Assembly: GCA_032622095.1 (NCBI GenBank)
Contig: CP136068.1
Coordinates: 12,879,729-12,943,728, forward strand
Length of the DNA: 64,000 nucleotides
Reading direction: 5' to 3'
Source of the DNA: Siphonodentalium dalli
Lineage: Eukaryota; Mollusca; Scaphopoda; Gadilida; Siphonodentaliidae
Part shown: piece by piece, positions 12,905 through 25,668 of the stretch
Position numbering within the stretch: position 1 is the first letter of the stretch
How the letters are laid out: every line of letters begins with the position of its first letter
Notes under the pieces: model-generated
What the model saw: the letters and a program-made list of their open reading frames with translations, nothing else
What the model was told of the DNA's origin: nothing
Databases searched by the model: none
Translations under genes and position numbers: made by a program

Positions 12905-13690
12905 ATAGTCACTCCAGGTGTATATATACCTTATCAATTACCATTAAGATATGCCTATACCCCACACACACGAACATTCGTACACGTCAGACTTGCAAAA
13001 ATACAGCTCAACCATGACAATTCAGCCACACGCTGTATTCTTACACACCTCATCCATGATCATTCAGCTATTCACTGTATACCGGTACACAGCAATGACA
13101 ATACAACCACAACAGATAAACATGTACATCCCACCCATGACCATGATGTCACTATATATATACACAAGCCCGCCAGTGACCATCAAACTGTACTCCAGGT
13201 ATGCATATACACTTCAACAACATTGACTCTGCAGTCATCCCATGTACACATATACACATTGCCCATAACCATACAACCACTACATATTTATCCATACACC
13301 CCATTCATTATCATACAGCAAACGCGTGTATACATATACACCCACCCATGACGATACAGCCACCCAATGTACACCTGTACATCCCACCCATGATCACACA
13401 GTCACTCCATATATACATACACAACACAAAGATGGACAATGTAGCTAAGCTCGCAGTACACATACACCACTTCAATGGCCAGACAACAACTCACTGCATA
13501 CATGTTCAACCCATACATGACGGTCATGACCATAAGCTACTCCTGATATACATATACAACTCAACGTGGACATCCATACATGACCATATAGTCATACATT
13601 GTATAACTATTCATATCATTCATGAATATAATAACTCCCCGTATACATACTCACCCCACATATAGCCATACATTCAACACACATACACAC
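12905..13690 (+). repeat. Degenerate minisatellite, block 2
   Basis: Same family and same strand as block 1 (CATACAGTCACTCC, TATACATATACAC, CCACCCATGAC words). Its orientation is not inverted relative to block 1 although the flanking arms are inverted. Confidence 0.75.
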
Positions 13691-13699
13691 GGTATTAAG

Positions 13700-14415
13700 T
13701 TGATCAATGTTGATTACAATGGGCCAGAGTAGCCACATACTATGATCCCTCTCAGTTCCGTTTCAACGTTCTGCCTATTTCAGTTAAAAAAAACATGGAC
13801 AGAATCCCAAAAGAAATTTTCGGCAAAATCCATACTGCACCCCTTAAATGAACTTTCATGCCTCTTAAGGTTCTGGGACAACCAGAATATAACATTTAGT
13901 TGACTAAGTAGCATTTTTAATAACCAAGTGAGTCATAATCTGCTACCTTTTCGGAACAGCAGTGAATAATGTTTGGAATATATGTGACAAATCAACATTT
14001 TACCATATTGGGTTGCCATTTTGCAAGCCATCTTGAGCAATATTGTCTAAAACATCTCATTGTGACACAGTTAGCACATATCAAAACAATAAACACCGCT
14101 GATACCAAAGAAATTTCCATTTTACTTTAAAAAATGTTTCAAAACTGAACAGTGATTTTTTGCCGATTTTGATGCAAAGTTTGTGACAGAAAAAATTGAA
14201 TAATTCTGGTGATTTTAGTGGTTTCATTGGTAACAATTAGCATAGGTGCATCAGAAATGTTGGTTTTCAATGTATATAAGACAGAATAGTCAATTGTGTG
14301 CATCAACAACAACTTATAAGCAGTTGCATGGCAAACTGGGACAATATTGAAAATATTCCATATTTTGGCGGCCATTTTGGAAGCCATTTTGATCCAAAGT
14401 GACGATTTTTGTAAC
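13700..14415. repeat. Right arm of the large inverted repeat
   Basis: Reverse complement of 10600-11330. With the left arm it frames a 3.8 kb foldback structure whose loop is the two minisatellite blocks. Confidence 0.85.
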
Positions 14416-14417
14416 AT

Positions 14418-14494
14418 TGAGTGTTCAATCGAGCCTTACACAAACATGAATACGGCTGAAATGAACATACATAAGTATAGTATAGTGTAGATCA
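14418..14494. repeat. 77 bp direct repeat, copy 1
   Basis: Near-identical to 15259-15336, including TCGAGCCTTACACAAACATG and ATACATAAGTATAGTATAGT. The pair brackets about 0.77 kb, so they may be target-side duplications or ends of an inserted element. Confidence 0.9.
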
Positions 14495-14501
14495 TCAAGG
14501 T

Positions 14502-14637
14502 CGTTTTTCGGTTGATTTATGAGTGTATAGACCGATCAGTAGACGAATAACATACTGTATAATTCCGCGAAGTAACTAAGTATGTTATTCGTCTACTGAT
14601 CGGTCTATACGCTCTCAAAAATCAACCGAAAAATACG
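14502..14637. repeat. Long hairpin (about 55 bp arms)
   Basis: Arms 14502-14556 and 14579-14637 are near-perfect reverse complements (GACCGATCAGTAGACGAATA against TATTCGTCTACTGATCGGTC) around a loop of about 22 bp. Likely a MITE or extruded palindrome. Confidence 0.9.
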
Positions 14638-14639
14638 AC

Positions 14640-15258
14640 GTTGATGGCTTATAATTACAACTATAACACTTTATTTTCAGCTATCTACTATTAATCCATC
14701 TCAGAAAATTAATTGCCAAAACACGATTTTCCTTTGGACGATCTAAAAAATTTAGTTGATGGGCCGCAAATAAATTGGCCGAAATTGTCAACGAGTAACT
14801 TCGTCAAGCAAACTTTCAGAAAATAAATATTTACGCTTCAACTTCAATTTTCAGCAATGAACAATCCATGATAAAAAGAATTACTTGCTTGGCTACGATT
14901 TACGTTTAAAATGACACAATACAACCCAATAATTATCAACACACACAGAGTCCAATCCGCGAAAATTATTAACTCCAGACCAGTCCAGACTCCATTCCGA
15001 TCATGGCCGATGTAATTTGTAAACAAATGCCCTGATCGTATATAATGTGCTCGTGACAAATGTTATGTCATTAGCATTGAAATAAAGCTGAAAAATGTTA
15101 AAAGTGTTGTAATCGGGTAACACATTTTATTTATTTCCAATAAATTTTGCCATGTTGATCAGCCTGATTTTTGATAAGTTGTGTTCACAGCAGTAACTAT
15201 ACACGTTGTCATAGACGCTTTTTCGAAACTTGGACAAATAAAAAACGCGGCACGAACT
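14640..15258. other. No gene seen
   Basis: Spacer between the paired direct repeats; no recognisable coding or element signature. Confidence 0.4.
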
Positions 15259-15336
15259 TTGAGTGTTCAATCGAGCCTTACACAAACATGAATACGGCTG
15301 AAATGAACATACATAAGTATAGTATAGTGTAGATCA
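15259..15336. repeat. 77 bp direct repeat, copy 2
   Basis: Same orientation as 14418-14494. Confidence 0.9.
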
Positions 15337-16346
15337 GAAGCAGAGACATGGCATATAGGCATAGACTACTTGTTCAAATGTTTCTAACATTGAGTTTTCG
15401 AGTTGAGCCCAATTTTCTTAAAGTGTCACTACGCGATGATACTCGTCTACTGCAAAGTCTATGCACTGATAGACGCAGGTCACGCGGTAGCATATCGACC
15501 AATCAAATGCCCGCATTTCGACGAAAACGAAAGTAGTTGTAATTATATGTATATATGTTAACTAGAATGCACTCAGAGAGATGCCAACGTGCGCAAAAAT
15601 GTAATAAACAATAATTAAAAAAATAATTTCACTGTATTTTACTTAATTTAATTTAATGTTAGCAAAAAAAGACAATTACCATTTCTCATCTCATCACAGA
15701 TAAAAGGCAAATTACTATATTAATCATTTAAGTAATTAAAACCAATTCCATGTTGCCGAAAGGCTGAGACTTTAATATCGACAAAAAAATTTTCAGCGGC
15801 ATATTTTCATTTTCATTTTCCGATAGTCATAGTTGACCAAAGGAGCAATTATAAGAAATAATTAATACCATTTGTGTAAATATTGATAGCAGCCAATATG
15901 CAACAATAAATATCAATAATTAATCAATAATTAATCAATAACGATCATTTTATGTAATAATAAACTCTTCAAACGTTGTTTGTGTCAACAAATGCGTTTT
16001 GTTTTGTGTTACGTTATTCGTCGTATTTGATCCGGAACTCGGCTGAAGGTTAGGCTATTCAGCCTATTGCGTCGAATTACGAAATCGCGTTTTGAATGTC
16101 TCTCTTTTCCCCGCACGATAAAAAAAGGTCTTCGCACGAATCAAAAATGATAAAACTTCCCAATTATAAGTGAAAATACCCAAATGAAGGAGTCTATGTA
16201 GGTCCCGAAGGAGTCTATAGACTCTTTGATGTAGAGTTCTGATGGAGAAATATAGGTCGATGTATTTTTGTCATAACTCTGACGTATTTTGACCTGGGAG
16301 AAAAATCGAAATCGAGGCTCACTACGAGCATGCCAGTTTTAAATAT
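15337..16346. other. No gene; contains a dispersed repeat at 15442-15545
   Basis: Bases 15442-15545 resemble 8087-8190. Several AATTAATCAATAAT-type AT-rich stretches near 15900. No exon recognised. Confidence 0.5.
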
Positions 16347-18010
16347 GACACGTGAAACATCAGCGCAAGTTCAGTTCACAATTCTAGTCAGCGGTCAGGG
16401 ACATGGGTACCGTGTTCCTTGCTGGAGATAAAAAAGAAATGTATACCAAATAGCTTGCAACAAGACACTTGCGTGCAAATCTGCCAATTAATTATGTGCA
16501 TATTTCCACAGTATATAGGCAGAATAGGCAGTATATATAATGCCCACAACTACGGCTCGTCATATACGGTTTGTCATATACTGCCCGTAACGTTCTTGCC
16601 TCCAGAACCGTCGTTATGGGTGGTATGAAAATAGAGGTGGGATAAATCTGCAGTTATAAATAGGGGTATATAACATATACAAAGTTTGTTTTTGCTAATT
16701 TTTGTTGACATCAGTTTACAACATTTGTTTGATCATACAATCACTGAAACCCCCTCTCACAGAACAGCACATATTTTTGTGTACATATATGTGTATTGCC
16801 AATAATCATCTAATTATTGGTCTGGCCAAATAGACACGCACGCCTTTTAATGACCAGACTGTTAACAATTCCATATACACATTGTTGGCACGTGAAACAA
16901 CAGCACAAGTGCAATTGATAAGTCTGTAGTCAGCGGTCAGGGACATAGGAACCGGGCTCCTTGCTGGAGATGAAAAGGCAATTTATACCAGATAGCTTCC
17001 AATTAGACACTTACGTGCAAATATGCCAATTATATACAATGTATGTGCATATTTCCACAGTAATAACAGGCAGTATATACTTCCAGTAGCTACGGTTTCC
17101 TATAGGTTTGTTATATAATGCCCGTAAAGTTCTTGAGGGGGTTATAGGAAGACAGTCAGTAATGACTATATCACCCCTAATAATACACATGTATAGTCTA
17201 TTAATATTATATTTATTTGTAATGGTACTTTCCATGTGTGATTATTGTAAATAAAATTATTATCCTATCGTGAGTCCTGAACCGTCGTTATCGGTGGGTA
17301 TGAAAATAGGGGTGGGGTAAATCTGAAGTTATATATAGGTGTATATTACCTATACATAACTTTTTGCATATTGTTGCTGACTTCAGTTTACACAGTTTGT
17401 TTGTAAAACAAAATCACGCAGACCCCCATCTAAAGAACAATACATATCTTTTGTACATATGTATGCATTGCCAATGCTCATCTACTTATTGGTCTGGCCA
17501 AGTAGACACGCAATTCCAAATACGCAATATTGACAAGTGAAATAACGGTGCTGGTGCAATTGACAAGTCTAGTCACCGGTCAGGGACAGAAGAACCATGT
17601 TCCTTGCTGAAGATGAACAAACAATTTATAACGGATAGCTTGCAATAAGACACTTACGTGCAAATATGCCAATTAGTTTATGTGCACATTTCCACAGTAA
17701 TAGCAGGCCGTATATATACTGCCCGTTGATACGGTATATTATACGTTTGTTATATACTGCCAGTAACGTTCTTGACTCCTGAACCATCGTTATGAGTAGG
17801 TATGAGAATAGGGGTGGGATAAATCTGAAGTAATTTATACCAAATAGCTTGCAATAAAACACTTACGTGCATATATGCCCGTAAAGTTCTTGACTCCTGA
17901 ACCGTCGTTATGGGTGGGTATGAAAATAGGGGTGGGGTAAATCTGAAGTTATATATAGGGGTATATAACCTATACATAGCTTTTTGCAAATTTTTGTTGA
18001 CCTCAGACAA
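16347..18010. repeat. Three-copy tandem array of a long (about 0.5 kb) repeat
   Basis: Units start at about 16347, 16887 and 17531, each opening with a CACGTGAAA-like word and CAGCGGTCAGGGACA, then GAACC and TCCTTGCTGGAGAT, ATAGCTTGCAA, GTAACGTTCTTG, GAACCGTCGTTATGGGTGG and ATGAAAATAGGGGTGGG. The last unit is rearranged and repeats its second half at 17825-17990. Unit 2 carries an extra 138 bp (about 17136-17273) absent from the other copies, flanked on both sides by TGA and so likely an insertion. Confidence 0.88.
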
Positions 18011-18091
18011 TGGGAAATATGACTGCCCGTCACCCTGTTTAAGGACAACTGCCCATAATTACGGTTAAGTTAGTATATATATATATATATA

Positions 18092-21000
18092 CTAGCAGGG
18101 TTACCCGGCGTTGCCCAGGTTAATGCGATGAGAAAACCTCTCTATGCTGTGGATATTTGTTGGGGATAGAGAATGCTCTTGCTTAAAAGTGTTATACGGT
18201 TTCTCATAAATTGTATATTCAAATAGCAGCATAAAACATGATTATTACAGTCATGGGATATAAGTAGTGGCTCACCTTGTCAATTGTCATTAGGTTTGTC
18301 GCGATTAATCCGTTCCAACAATAATGAAGTATGTATTTATGTACAACTGCGTATACATTAGACGTTATAATATGATACATGCACATCATAAACACATTAG
18401 TTTGATAATAGATGATAATTGGGTTTTGAATATTGAGATGTATCAATCAATTTAGTGGGTTGGACTAAGTTCTCGAGGACACCTGGCTATCTCCGTGATG
18501 ATACAGATGTTTCAAAGAAATGTCCAGGTGCTCCTCTGTTCATGGTGCTATATATTGGCTAAATATTCTCAGTTTAAACGAAATTTTGATGCGCATAAAT
18601 GTTAGCTACATGTGCCAGGCACAGAGCGAGATTTTGAGTTGTTTATGTCAGTCGAAGAGTCTGTTATAAACACTTGTCAGATGTGCAGTATTGGGAGGAT
18701 CCTGAAAAGTCTTATGCTACTAACTGCATTTTCTTGTATATCAGAAGAAACTATATTTGACTACACACTGTGACCACTATTTTTGAACAGGCATTCCATA
18801 TCTCTTGACAAATTATAACTTTTTTTTGGAAACTGTATTGAATGGAACAGACTCAATTTTGTTATAATATATATGCAATCCTCTGACGCTTCGGGGTCTC
18901 TCAGTTTGCACGAATATATGTATCTCTTCAATAGAATGATAAATATACGTTAAATGCTTCTTCTATGTATCTCTTTTTGCTAGCTCATTTTGTGAATGCC
19001 CTGATTGCTATTCCCATATAAATATGACAGTTAAGAATATATAATTGTTCAAGTTACTTAAGTGGGTCACCATATGTCGGGATTGTGAAATGTGAACGTC
19101 CAAAACTATTTAAAATGATATGGAGATGGCCTGGGTGACTGTATATAACTTATATGTGGATAAAGGCGAATAGCAATCTTATCAATGACAGTGCATATCC
19201 GCTCGCCATCCGCGACGCAAACGACATCAAATGTTATTTAATTCATGGTATATCATTAGAGAAAAATGTGTATGAATTCGGTGGAAATTGGTGCCAAATA
19301 AATTTGTACCAGCGTTTGCTTCTTTTGACATATTTAAACCACTCCCATTAGACTCATAGATGCATGATATACTGGCGATGATTATATATATGTTTGGTGG
19401 TAATCAGCAACTAAACAAATTCTGAGAATAGTTATGACCCATATCTCACACCAAACCGACAGCAATTTGACGTCTTTAAATCACACGATGATATTCCTCG
19501 TATCATAGAGAAGAATAATATATCAATTTGGTGGAAATCTGGGCTAAAAATAATTTATTAAATCAATTGTTGATGCAACGTTGACTCGAACAACGCCATA
19601 TTGCGAAGGTGATTATGTATTCGTTTGGTGGAAATCGGCGACAAACATATTTCACGATATATTTTTAATTTTGCCGACCTCCCCCTTTTCTTCCCATGAC
19701 ACCAACAGCGTCATTTTATAAATGTTTTACCCGCACCGTTATCTTCCTTGTAAACAGTTACCCCTCTTAGAACGCATTGGTACCATCTCGATTATACCGC
19801 GTGAAGTTATATATAGAACGCACACATACAGACAGAAAGACAGACAGACAGACAGACAGCACGATTTGATTTCTTGTATCATTTGAAAAGAACGTGTCTG
19901 AATTTGATGGTAATTAGTACTAAAAATATTTTGTATCAGTCTTGGTGACCCTCCCGTCCCTATTTCAGTCTCAAGCTGCACACACTAAGACTTAGAGATT
20001 AGAGATTAGAGATGCATATATATGAAATTGATGAAAATTGGCGAGTATACAAATTCGTATCAAATTTAAGGTCCCCATATCTCTCACCCATAGGGCACAA
20101 ATTTGGTGTATCTAAACGACACGATAAGATTCCTCGTATCAAAGAGAAAAATATGTATCAATCTGGTGGAAATCGGCACTAAACATATAGATATAATTTG
20201 TTGTGTCCCTCTCATCTCTATACACCACTGACTCGAATGGCCCAACTTATGACACCCTTAAACCACACGATTATACTCCTGATATCATGGAGATGATTGT
20301 TTATAAGTTTGATGATAATCGGCGACTAAACAATTTTTTTTTTATCAAATTTGGTGCCAATCCATACCCCCCCATCTCTCAAACAAACAGCACCACTGTG
20401 GCGTCCTTAAATCACACGATTAGATTCCTCGTATCTTGGATAAGAACGTGTATCAATTTGGTGGAAATTGGCGCAAAAAAAATTGTGCATCAATTTTGGT
20501 GCCCCTGTCCCTTTCAATGCAACCCTGACTCGAATGAGGCCACATTTGACAGATATAAGCAACACCATTAGACTCCTCATACCATGGGGATGATTTTGTA
20601 TAAGTGTGGTGGCGACCAAACCAATTATTATCAAATTTAGTGTCCACCCCTCCCAATCTCTCAACCAAAAGACAACAATTTGGCATTGTTAAAGCGCACA
20701 ATTTGATTCCTTGTATAATGAAGAAGAATATATATCAATTTGGTGGAGATCGGCGCTAAAATTAGTTTTTCAATTTTGGTGCCCCTCTCCCCTTCCGTGC
20801 ATCCCTGACTCGAACGACGCCACTTTAAACCACACCGTTGTTTTTTCCATATCATGGGTTTGGCGTTGTTAAATCACACAATTAGATTCCTTATATCATG
20901 AAGAAGAATATATATCAATTTGGTGGAGATCGGCGCTAAAATTAGTTTGTCAATTTTGGTGCCCCTCTCCCCTTCCGTGCACCCCTGACTCGAACGATGC

Positions 21001-21410
21001 CACTTTTAAAGCACACCGTTGGTTTTTTCATATCATGGGGATGATTATATATAAGTTTGGTGGAAATCGGCGACAGAAAAAAAATCTGCCCCTCCCCCTT
21101 CCGGGCACCCCTGACGCGAACGGCGCGACTTATGCCATATTTAAACCACACAATTAGATTCCTCATATCATGGGGATTATTATATATAAGTTTGGTGGCA
21201 ATCGGCGACAATTTTTTTTCTGCCCCTCCCCCCTTTTCTGCCCCTGACAACAACGGCGTCACTTTAGAAAATTCTAACCCCGACCATTATGTTTCTCGTA
21301 AAAAGCTACTCTTAGTAGACCCCTTTGGCATAATCTAGATGGTCCCCTGTGAATTTCTATAGAACACAGACAGACAGACAGACAGACATTCGCAAATATA
21401 GATATAGATA
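18092..21410 (-). mobile_element. Helitron-like element, reverse orientation
   Basis: The 3' end is at 18092, read on the - strand as GGGTAACCCTGCTAG followed by T, with an imperfect GC-rich hairpin (GCAACGCCGGGT) just inside. CTAG plus a subterminal hairpin is the Helitron 3' hallmark. The other boundary, near 21410, is a TC/AT-rich stretch next to an AGAC microsatellite (21366-21389) and is approximate. The body from about 19250 to 21340 is built of about a dozen degenerate repeats carrying TTTGGTGGAAATCGGCG at roughly 130-170 bp spacing. No Rep/helicase frame is present, so it is non-autonomous. Confidence 0.7.
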
Positions 21411-22070
21411 TATATATTATATATATGACTAATCATATGAAGAACGAAGAAACCCAAACGCTATAAGGAAGTGCACATGCATAGTGTTGCATAAATTTAC
21501 GTCGTGACGTCATATTGTTTCCAAGTCGTCGATCAGTCACTTGATATTCCCTTTGATATATTTCCTACGTTTGACCGAAATGCAGGCAATTTTCCTCATA
21601 GTTAATTGATGTCATAATAACTTCCAATTTTAAATGTTGATAACTTCTATGAAGGTGTAAACGTATACGAATACAGCGTAAAGCTGAAATTTACAAAATA
21701 TCGTCGCATCAGAACTAAAAGGTCGTAGCTCCATTTTGGCGTGAAATGATTATTTGATATCATTCGAATCGTGAGAAAAAAACCAATCCGATAGGGCAAA
21801 CTGTTTTTGCATTGGATGGTAAATATTCTCACAAATGTCGTATATCCAGCGATCTTCACAATTATTCGTGCTATATATAAGGTCGTATGTCCAACAGCTG
21901 CCAATCGGATGCTCCAGGTTGTCCACGTGCCTTCTGTTTTGTGTTTGTAAATTCTCAAATGTGCGCTATATGGTCGTAACTCCATGCTAGCCACGTGATC
22001 ATTTGGTGATTTAAATTTTGTGACTGTTCCACAAATTTCTGTATGCTGATGCACATGAGATAATATTCAT
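21411..22070. repeat. Degenerate repeats related (inverted) to the 74 bp array
   Basis: ATATCGTCGCATCAGAACT followed by AAAGGTCGTAGCTCC at 21690-21735 is the reverse complement of the core of the downstream 74 bp monomer. Weaker copies of GGTCGTA-CTCC occur at about 21880, 21970 and 22190. Confidence 0.7.
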
Positions 22071-22377
22071 AATGTAGAATAGGCACTTTTGTGTTCATAG
22101 ACACTTGCGATTGCCACCATATTTAGCTTAACCTGTATTTATTAGCACAACTTCCTTATAGCACGAAAACCAATCGTTGTTGGCGCATACAAAAGGTTGT
22201 ATCTCCAAACAAGTTATTACGTTTTTAAAGAAAACGAGAGAGTAAAAAAAAAATGTGGTCAATGGACAGCTAATGCCAGATTTCATTGGGATAAATACAA
22301 CAATACGTCATGCTTTGTCAACATAATGAGAAATGTTGTCTGAAAACTTCAACCTTCATTTTCTCGGAAAGTTGAAA

Positions 22378-22940
22378 ATGTGAGTTACGACCTTATAGTG
22401 CTGATGCGACGATATGTGTTATACACATTAAGATAGACAGTTATGGTTTAAATGTGAGTTACGACCTTATAGTGCTGATGCGACGATATGTGTTATACAC
22501 ATTAAGATAGACAGTTATGGTTTAAATGTGAGTTACGACCTTATAGTACTGATGCGACGATATGTGTTATACACATTAATATAGACAGTTATGGTATACA
22601 TATGAGTTACGACCTTATAGTGCTGTTGCGACGATATGTGTTATACACATTAAGATAGACAGTTATGGTTTAAATGTGAGTTACGACCTTATAGTGCTGA
22701 TGCGACGATATGTGTTATACACATTAAGATAGACAGTTATGGTTTAAATGTGAGTTATGACCTTATAGTGCTGATGCGACGATATTTGTTATACACATTA
22801 AGATAGACAGTTATGGTTTAAATGTGAGTTACGACCTTATAGTGCTGATGCGACGATATGTGTTATACACATTAAGATAGACAGTTATTGTTTATACACA
22901 TTAAGATAGACAGCTATGATTTATACACATTAAGATAGAG
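22378..22940. repeat. 74 bp tandem array, seven copies
   Basis: The monomer contains GTGAGTTACGACCTTATAGT, GCTGATGCGACGATATGTGT and TATACACATTAAGATAGACA. Copies start near 22380, 22454, 22528, 22602, 22676, 22750 and 22824 and differ at only a few bases. Partial copies of the TACACATTAAGATAGACAG part follow to 22940 and again at 23067-23148. Confidence 0.95.
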
Positions 22941-23670
22941 CCTCATCAATCACTATGCTCCTCGATATCCAGAATTTAATTTAATCACCATCCAATCGCT
23001 TACGTCGAGTAGTAACCATTCTTACACAGATTTGAAACATAACACCATGCCCATATATACACGACTACTGTAACAGTTATGGTTTATACACATTAAGATA
23101 GACAGTTATGTGTTATACACATTAAGATAGACAGTTATGGTTTAAATATGTTCTTGCACACGGAAGTTATCGAGAGTTGTTTATTCACTCAACACTTTGT
23201 CGTGTTTATGAAGCAGTGCAAGAAACACGAGGAGCCCTACATTCTCATCAATGACGTTCTTGTTACGCGCGCCCCGTGTATACTGATGTACAAATTCTAG
23301 TTTCGCCTGGGCGCTGGAGTTTACGCTGGGGTTTTTATTTATATAAATGGGATTTTTTGGGACGGATTTATAAGTCGAACTGCGTGACCCGGAGACCGAG
23401 TCCGGTAAAAGGTGTAGTTGGGAATTTCAATTTCGTTTATTGATTTTTGGTTTGTGACAATCTATGTCAATTACAAATAAAATAAATGAAAAAGATAATT
23501 TGTAAGTCTTATATTTCAACTTTTAAAGACATTTTTCGTTCTGCAGCCCACTGGGGTTTGTGGTCGGAGACGGCCGACTCGGCCGCCGGTTCGTTAATTA
23601 GGTGCTGGTTGTTATGTTAACGGAACTCTGAGTTGGTCATTCGCAAAAACCAATATATTTTATCTATCTA
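22941..23670. other. No gene seen
   Basis: Contains the detached partial repeats at 23067-23148 and GC-richer sequence at 23260-23600. No coding or element signature identified. Confidence 0.4.
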
Positions 23671-24604
23671 TCTATTATATATTTTGAAAGATCTGTGTGT
23701 GTGTGTGTGTGTGTGTGTATCTGTCTGTCTGTCAGTAATCGATGGACTCGAAAATGGCCCAGCCGATTTCGATGAAACTTGGTATGTGGGGGTATTTTCG
23801 GGTCAGGACTAACATAGGCCTATTAATTTGTCCGTGCGAGGTCAACTTTTCACGTGCCGAGGTCAAATCTGTTTTTACGCCGTTTTGCGCTAATATATTT
23901 CAGTTCGGTGCTTACAAATCGATTCGAAACAGCGCGAATAATAACATGCCAGTCATAATAATGACACTATGAGAATCTTTCGTGTTTCCTCTTTCCAACG
24001 ATATATAATATGTATGTATCCGTTTTAGTTATCTGCCTCAATTATTAAGAAGAAGTGGTACGATCTTCTATCAGGGTAAAAACAATGCGTAACTTCTATG
24101 ACGTCGTTAGAGGTCATAAAGTTAGATCACGTTAACTCATAACCGGCCGATGCATTTGACTGTTTCAGACGTCTTGGCGATATCTCGGGCACCGATGGTA
24201 ATTTATCTTTACGTTGAAACTTGATAATTAATGAGCGTGTGTATATGAGGCGCGTTTATATACTTCAGTGGAAATCAAATCGGGTTAAACTGGCGGATTT
24301 TTACGGACGAAATTTGATGCATAGGGTATCTCGGTATCCGCTGGGCCGATTTCCCGGTATCCGCTGGGCCGATTTCCACCATTTTTGGGGTGTTGGTGTT
24401 TGACCCCACCTGACCTTGACCTTCAAACTGGTCAATTCAAGGTCAAATCGGGTAAAACCGGATGGATTTCGACGGGTACTTTTGTCGGGTACTTTTGTTC
24501 GGGCACTGTGTTTTGGACGGGTCAAATCGTGACCCCACTTGACCTTGGCCTTCAAAATAGACAATTCAAGGTCAAAGCCCGGACGAAGTCGGGTCACCTT
24601 CTAG
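23671..24604 (+). mobile_element. Non-autonomous Helitron, copy 1
   Basis: Starts TCTATTATATATTTTGAAAG and a GT microsatellite, ends with hairpin CCCGGACGAAGTCGGGT then CACCTTCTAG, followed by T. TC at the 5' end, a subterminal hairpin and a CTAG 3' end are the Helitron signature. The same start and end occur at 53513-54243. The interior includes TGACCTTGACCTTCAA modules related to 42165-42700. No Rep/helicase coding region. Confidence 0.85.
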
Positions 24605-25668
24605 TCTTACTATACTATATATTTTGAGACTTCGTATATATGTGTGTGTGTGTGTGTACTTCATAGAATCCAAAACGCGTGTACAGATTGAGATCAAATT
24701 TCGTATGTAAGTGTAAAATCCCACTGACACCGGCGTAGTCGTGTTTTCGAGAAGCTCTGATCACCCTTTATCCACTCCCAAATCACAGCAAAGGCACGGC
24801 GGGGGTTAATCAAGTGATTATTTAATGAGCGTTTGTTTTTGACGCATCTCTATAAAGAGCGTCTGTTTCCCATTCAACGTTATTCGCATCTGCAGAGTTA
24901 CACGGGAACGCAAACGTTATCGCTCGAAATTTATTTCCTGCGAGCACGGATGGCGCGCTTTGTTTTTACAGTATATACCTTTGGTATATACCGAAATCAT
25001 CCCAGATAATCACGAATAGAGCATCAGATTTCTCCCCAGATATACCGTTATTAAGCTACTGGAATCTGCCAATCTACGGGAAATTCCAGGGAATGCCGAT
25101 TGAGCTCAAACTTGCTACCTACGGGAAGTGTCATATATATGAGTGTGTCCTTTATAGATTCTAACCGATTGAGCTCAAACTTGCTAAATAAGAAATTAGC
25201 CCCCAAGCCGTAAATATCAACAACAACGATATTACTAAATACACGTTTTCGGCAATGTGAGAGTTTTCGGGGAGCCGTGATGCCAACAACAACGACCCGA
25301 AGACAGATTTCCCGACGGGAAGCGTTTGTTTTAAATTCAATGCAATGTTATCGTAGAGAGATTTCACGAAACAAAGAAAGCGTTGTCTGTCGTTCCTAGG
25401 AAGGGGGGATTTCTACGGGTAAATTTTTCCGCCAGAAACAAAAAAATTAATTAAAACAATTTACAATTTAATTAAAACAATTTAAAATTAAAAAAAATTT
25501 ACAATAAAAAAACAATTCAGAAAAAATATATATTAAATTTAAATAACATTAAATTCATATTCAAAAATAAAAAACAAAAATAAATAAAAACAAAATAATT
25601 ACAAAAATGTCATGTTTCTGAAACAAAGCCATGGGACGAATGCCGCCAGTGGCGGGCTAACCTGCTAG
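24605..25668 (+). mobile_element. Non-autonomous Helitron, copy 2
   Basis: Begins immediately after copy 1. The conserved start word ACTATATATTTTGAGACTTC is at 24615. The end is CGCCAGTGGCGGGCTAACCTGCTAG. The body (GTGTACAGATTGAGCTCAAACTT-type, CGAGCACGGATGGCGCGC, CCCAGATAATCACGAAT) is shared with the next element. The exact 5' base is uncertain. Confidence 0.8.

Noticed and set aside
11359-13665. Several His/Thr-rich frames of 80-154 codons
   Set aside because: Composition of the degenerate minisatellite (few stops); overlapping frames equally open.
22378-22940. CRISPR-like regular array
   Set aside because: Head-to-tail units with no unique spacers, in a eukaryotic context. The same applies to 34946-37396 and 58370-60270.
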